Below are positions 14,664 to 15,001 of a stretch of 15,001 nt of DNA, one piece after another. The position numbers were made by a program, and so were the translations under genes. The first letter of the stretch is position 1. Each line of letters opens with the position of its first letter. The DNA is from Methanothrix sp. Its GTDB lineage: Archaea; Halobacteriota; Methanosarcinia; Methanotrichales; Methanotrichaceae. Location of the stretch: positions 1 through 15,001 of the forward strand of contig JAQTYS010000036.1 in the NCBI GenBank assembly GCA_028688175.1. The letters run 5' to 3'. The notes beneath the pieces are model-generated. The model was not told the origin of the DNA. It was given only the letters and a program-made list of their open reading frames with translations, and searched no databases.

Positions 14664-14687
14664 GAGGCCGCAGAGGGCTAGCTTACA

Positions 14688-15001
14688 TTGAGAGCATACT
14701 GGGAGATATTGCGTCCTTTCAACTGCATGATGGCGGCAGCTGCGGCCATCATTGGTCTTGCCATCGCTAGGGGTCTGGACCCGTTGGCAGCAGCACTCAT
14801 CTTCCTCACGGTCTTCCTGATTACGGGCGCGGGAAACGCCATTAACGATTACTACGATAGAGATATCGATGCCATAAATAGGCCAGGTCGGCCCATTCCC
14901 AGTGGGCGCATGAGCGCGCGAGCAGCTTTTTATTATTCTCTGGTCCTCTTTGCGGCAGGATGCCTTTTTGCGGGCCTGGTAAACCAGATATGTCTGACTG
15001 T
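14688..15001 (+). CDS. Digeranylgeranylglyceryl phosphate synthase (UbiA family), 3'-truncated
   Basis: The first 104 codons of a polytopic membrane prenyltransferase are visible. The family attaches the second geranylgeranyl chain to geranylgeranylglyceryl phosphate (EC 2.5.1.42), a step of archaeal membrane ether-lipid synthesis. Visible signs are the N-terminal RAYWEILRPFNCMMA pattern, a first membrane helix at about 14-30, a second at about 32-50, and the Mg-diphosphate-binding motif NDYYDRDID at 53-61 followed by NRPGRPIPSGRMS. I chose TTG at 14688 because it keeps the conserved N-terminus, GAGGG lies ten bases upstream, and a stop in this frame occurs at 14679-14681. The ATG at 14727 would delete the conserved LRP segment. 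Other UbiA prenyltransferases are possible, but the RPxRPIPSG form fits the archaeal lipid enzyme. Confidence 0.85.
   Translation, partial: MRAYWEILRPFNCMMAAAAAIIGLAIARGLDPLAAALIFLTVFLITGAGNAINDYYDRDIDAINRPGRPIPSGRMSARAAFYYSLVLFAAGCLFAGLVNQICLT

Overview
The window looks like chromosomal DNA of a euryarchaeon, most likely a methanogen of the Methanosarcinales, with Methanothrix/Methanosaeta as my best guess. The main evidence is the gene entering at the right edge, which reads as the archaeal ether-lipid enzyme digeranylgeranylglyceryl phosphate synthase (UbiA family). Archaeal-style TATA/BRE promoters and giant secreted proteins built from SdrD-B-like and DUF11-like domains agree with this. 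The genus is judged from general resemblance, not from a search.

Left part, plus strand (1-2665). The window opens inside an AT-rich gene for a membrane protein of unknown function, whose start lies off the left edge. After a 161-base gap with an inverted repeat come an arsenite S-adenosylmethionine methyltransferase (arsM) and, with no gap, a secreted protein of two rhodanese folds that both lack the catalytic cysteine.

Centre and right, minus strand (14059 down to 2662). Five genes run in one direction: three tandem phage-tail-collar (MdpB-like) paralogues, a GNAT acetyltransferase whose start touches the stop of the third collar gene, and a 9-kb gene for a secreted protein of about 2995 residues. 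The giant has a signal peptide, a beta-propeller-like head, a SpaA-like domain, 17 tandem SdrD-B-like units of about 100 residues, paired DUF11-like domains, an unfamiliar stretch of about 300 residues, two more DUF11-like domains and a cysteine-rich tail. Its stop codon overlaps the stop of the convergent rhodanese gene by four bases.

Right edge, plus strand (14331-15001). A small winged-helix DNA-binding protein is transcribed divergently from the collar genes and is followed 24 bases later by the DGGGP synthase gene, which runs off the window.

The most interesting unit is the collar-collar-collar-GNAT-giant surface protein run. No terminase, capsid, portal, sheath or baseplate gene is visible, so it looks like a chromosomal surface or secreted-fibre locus rather than a prophage. 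The arsM/rhodanese pair looks like a separate arsenic or sulfur-related unit.
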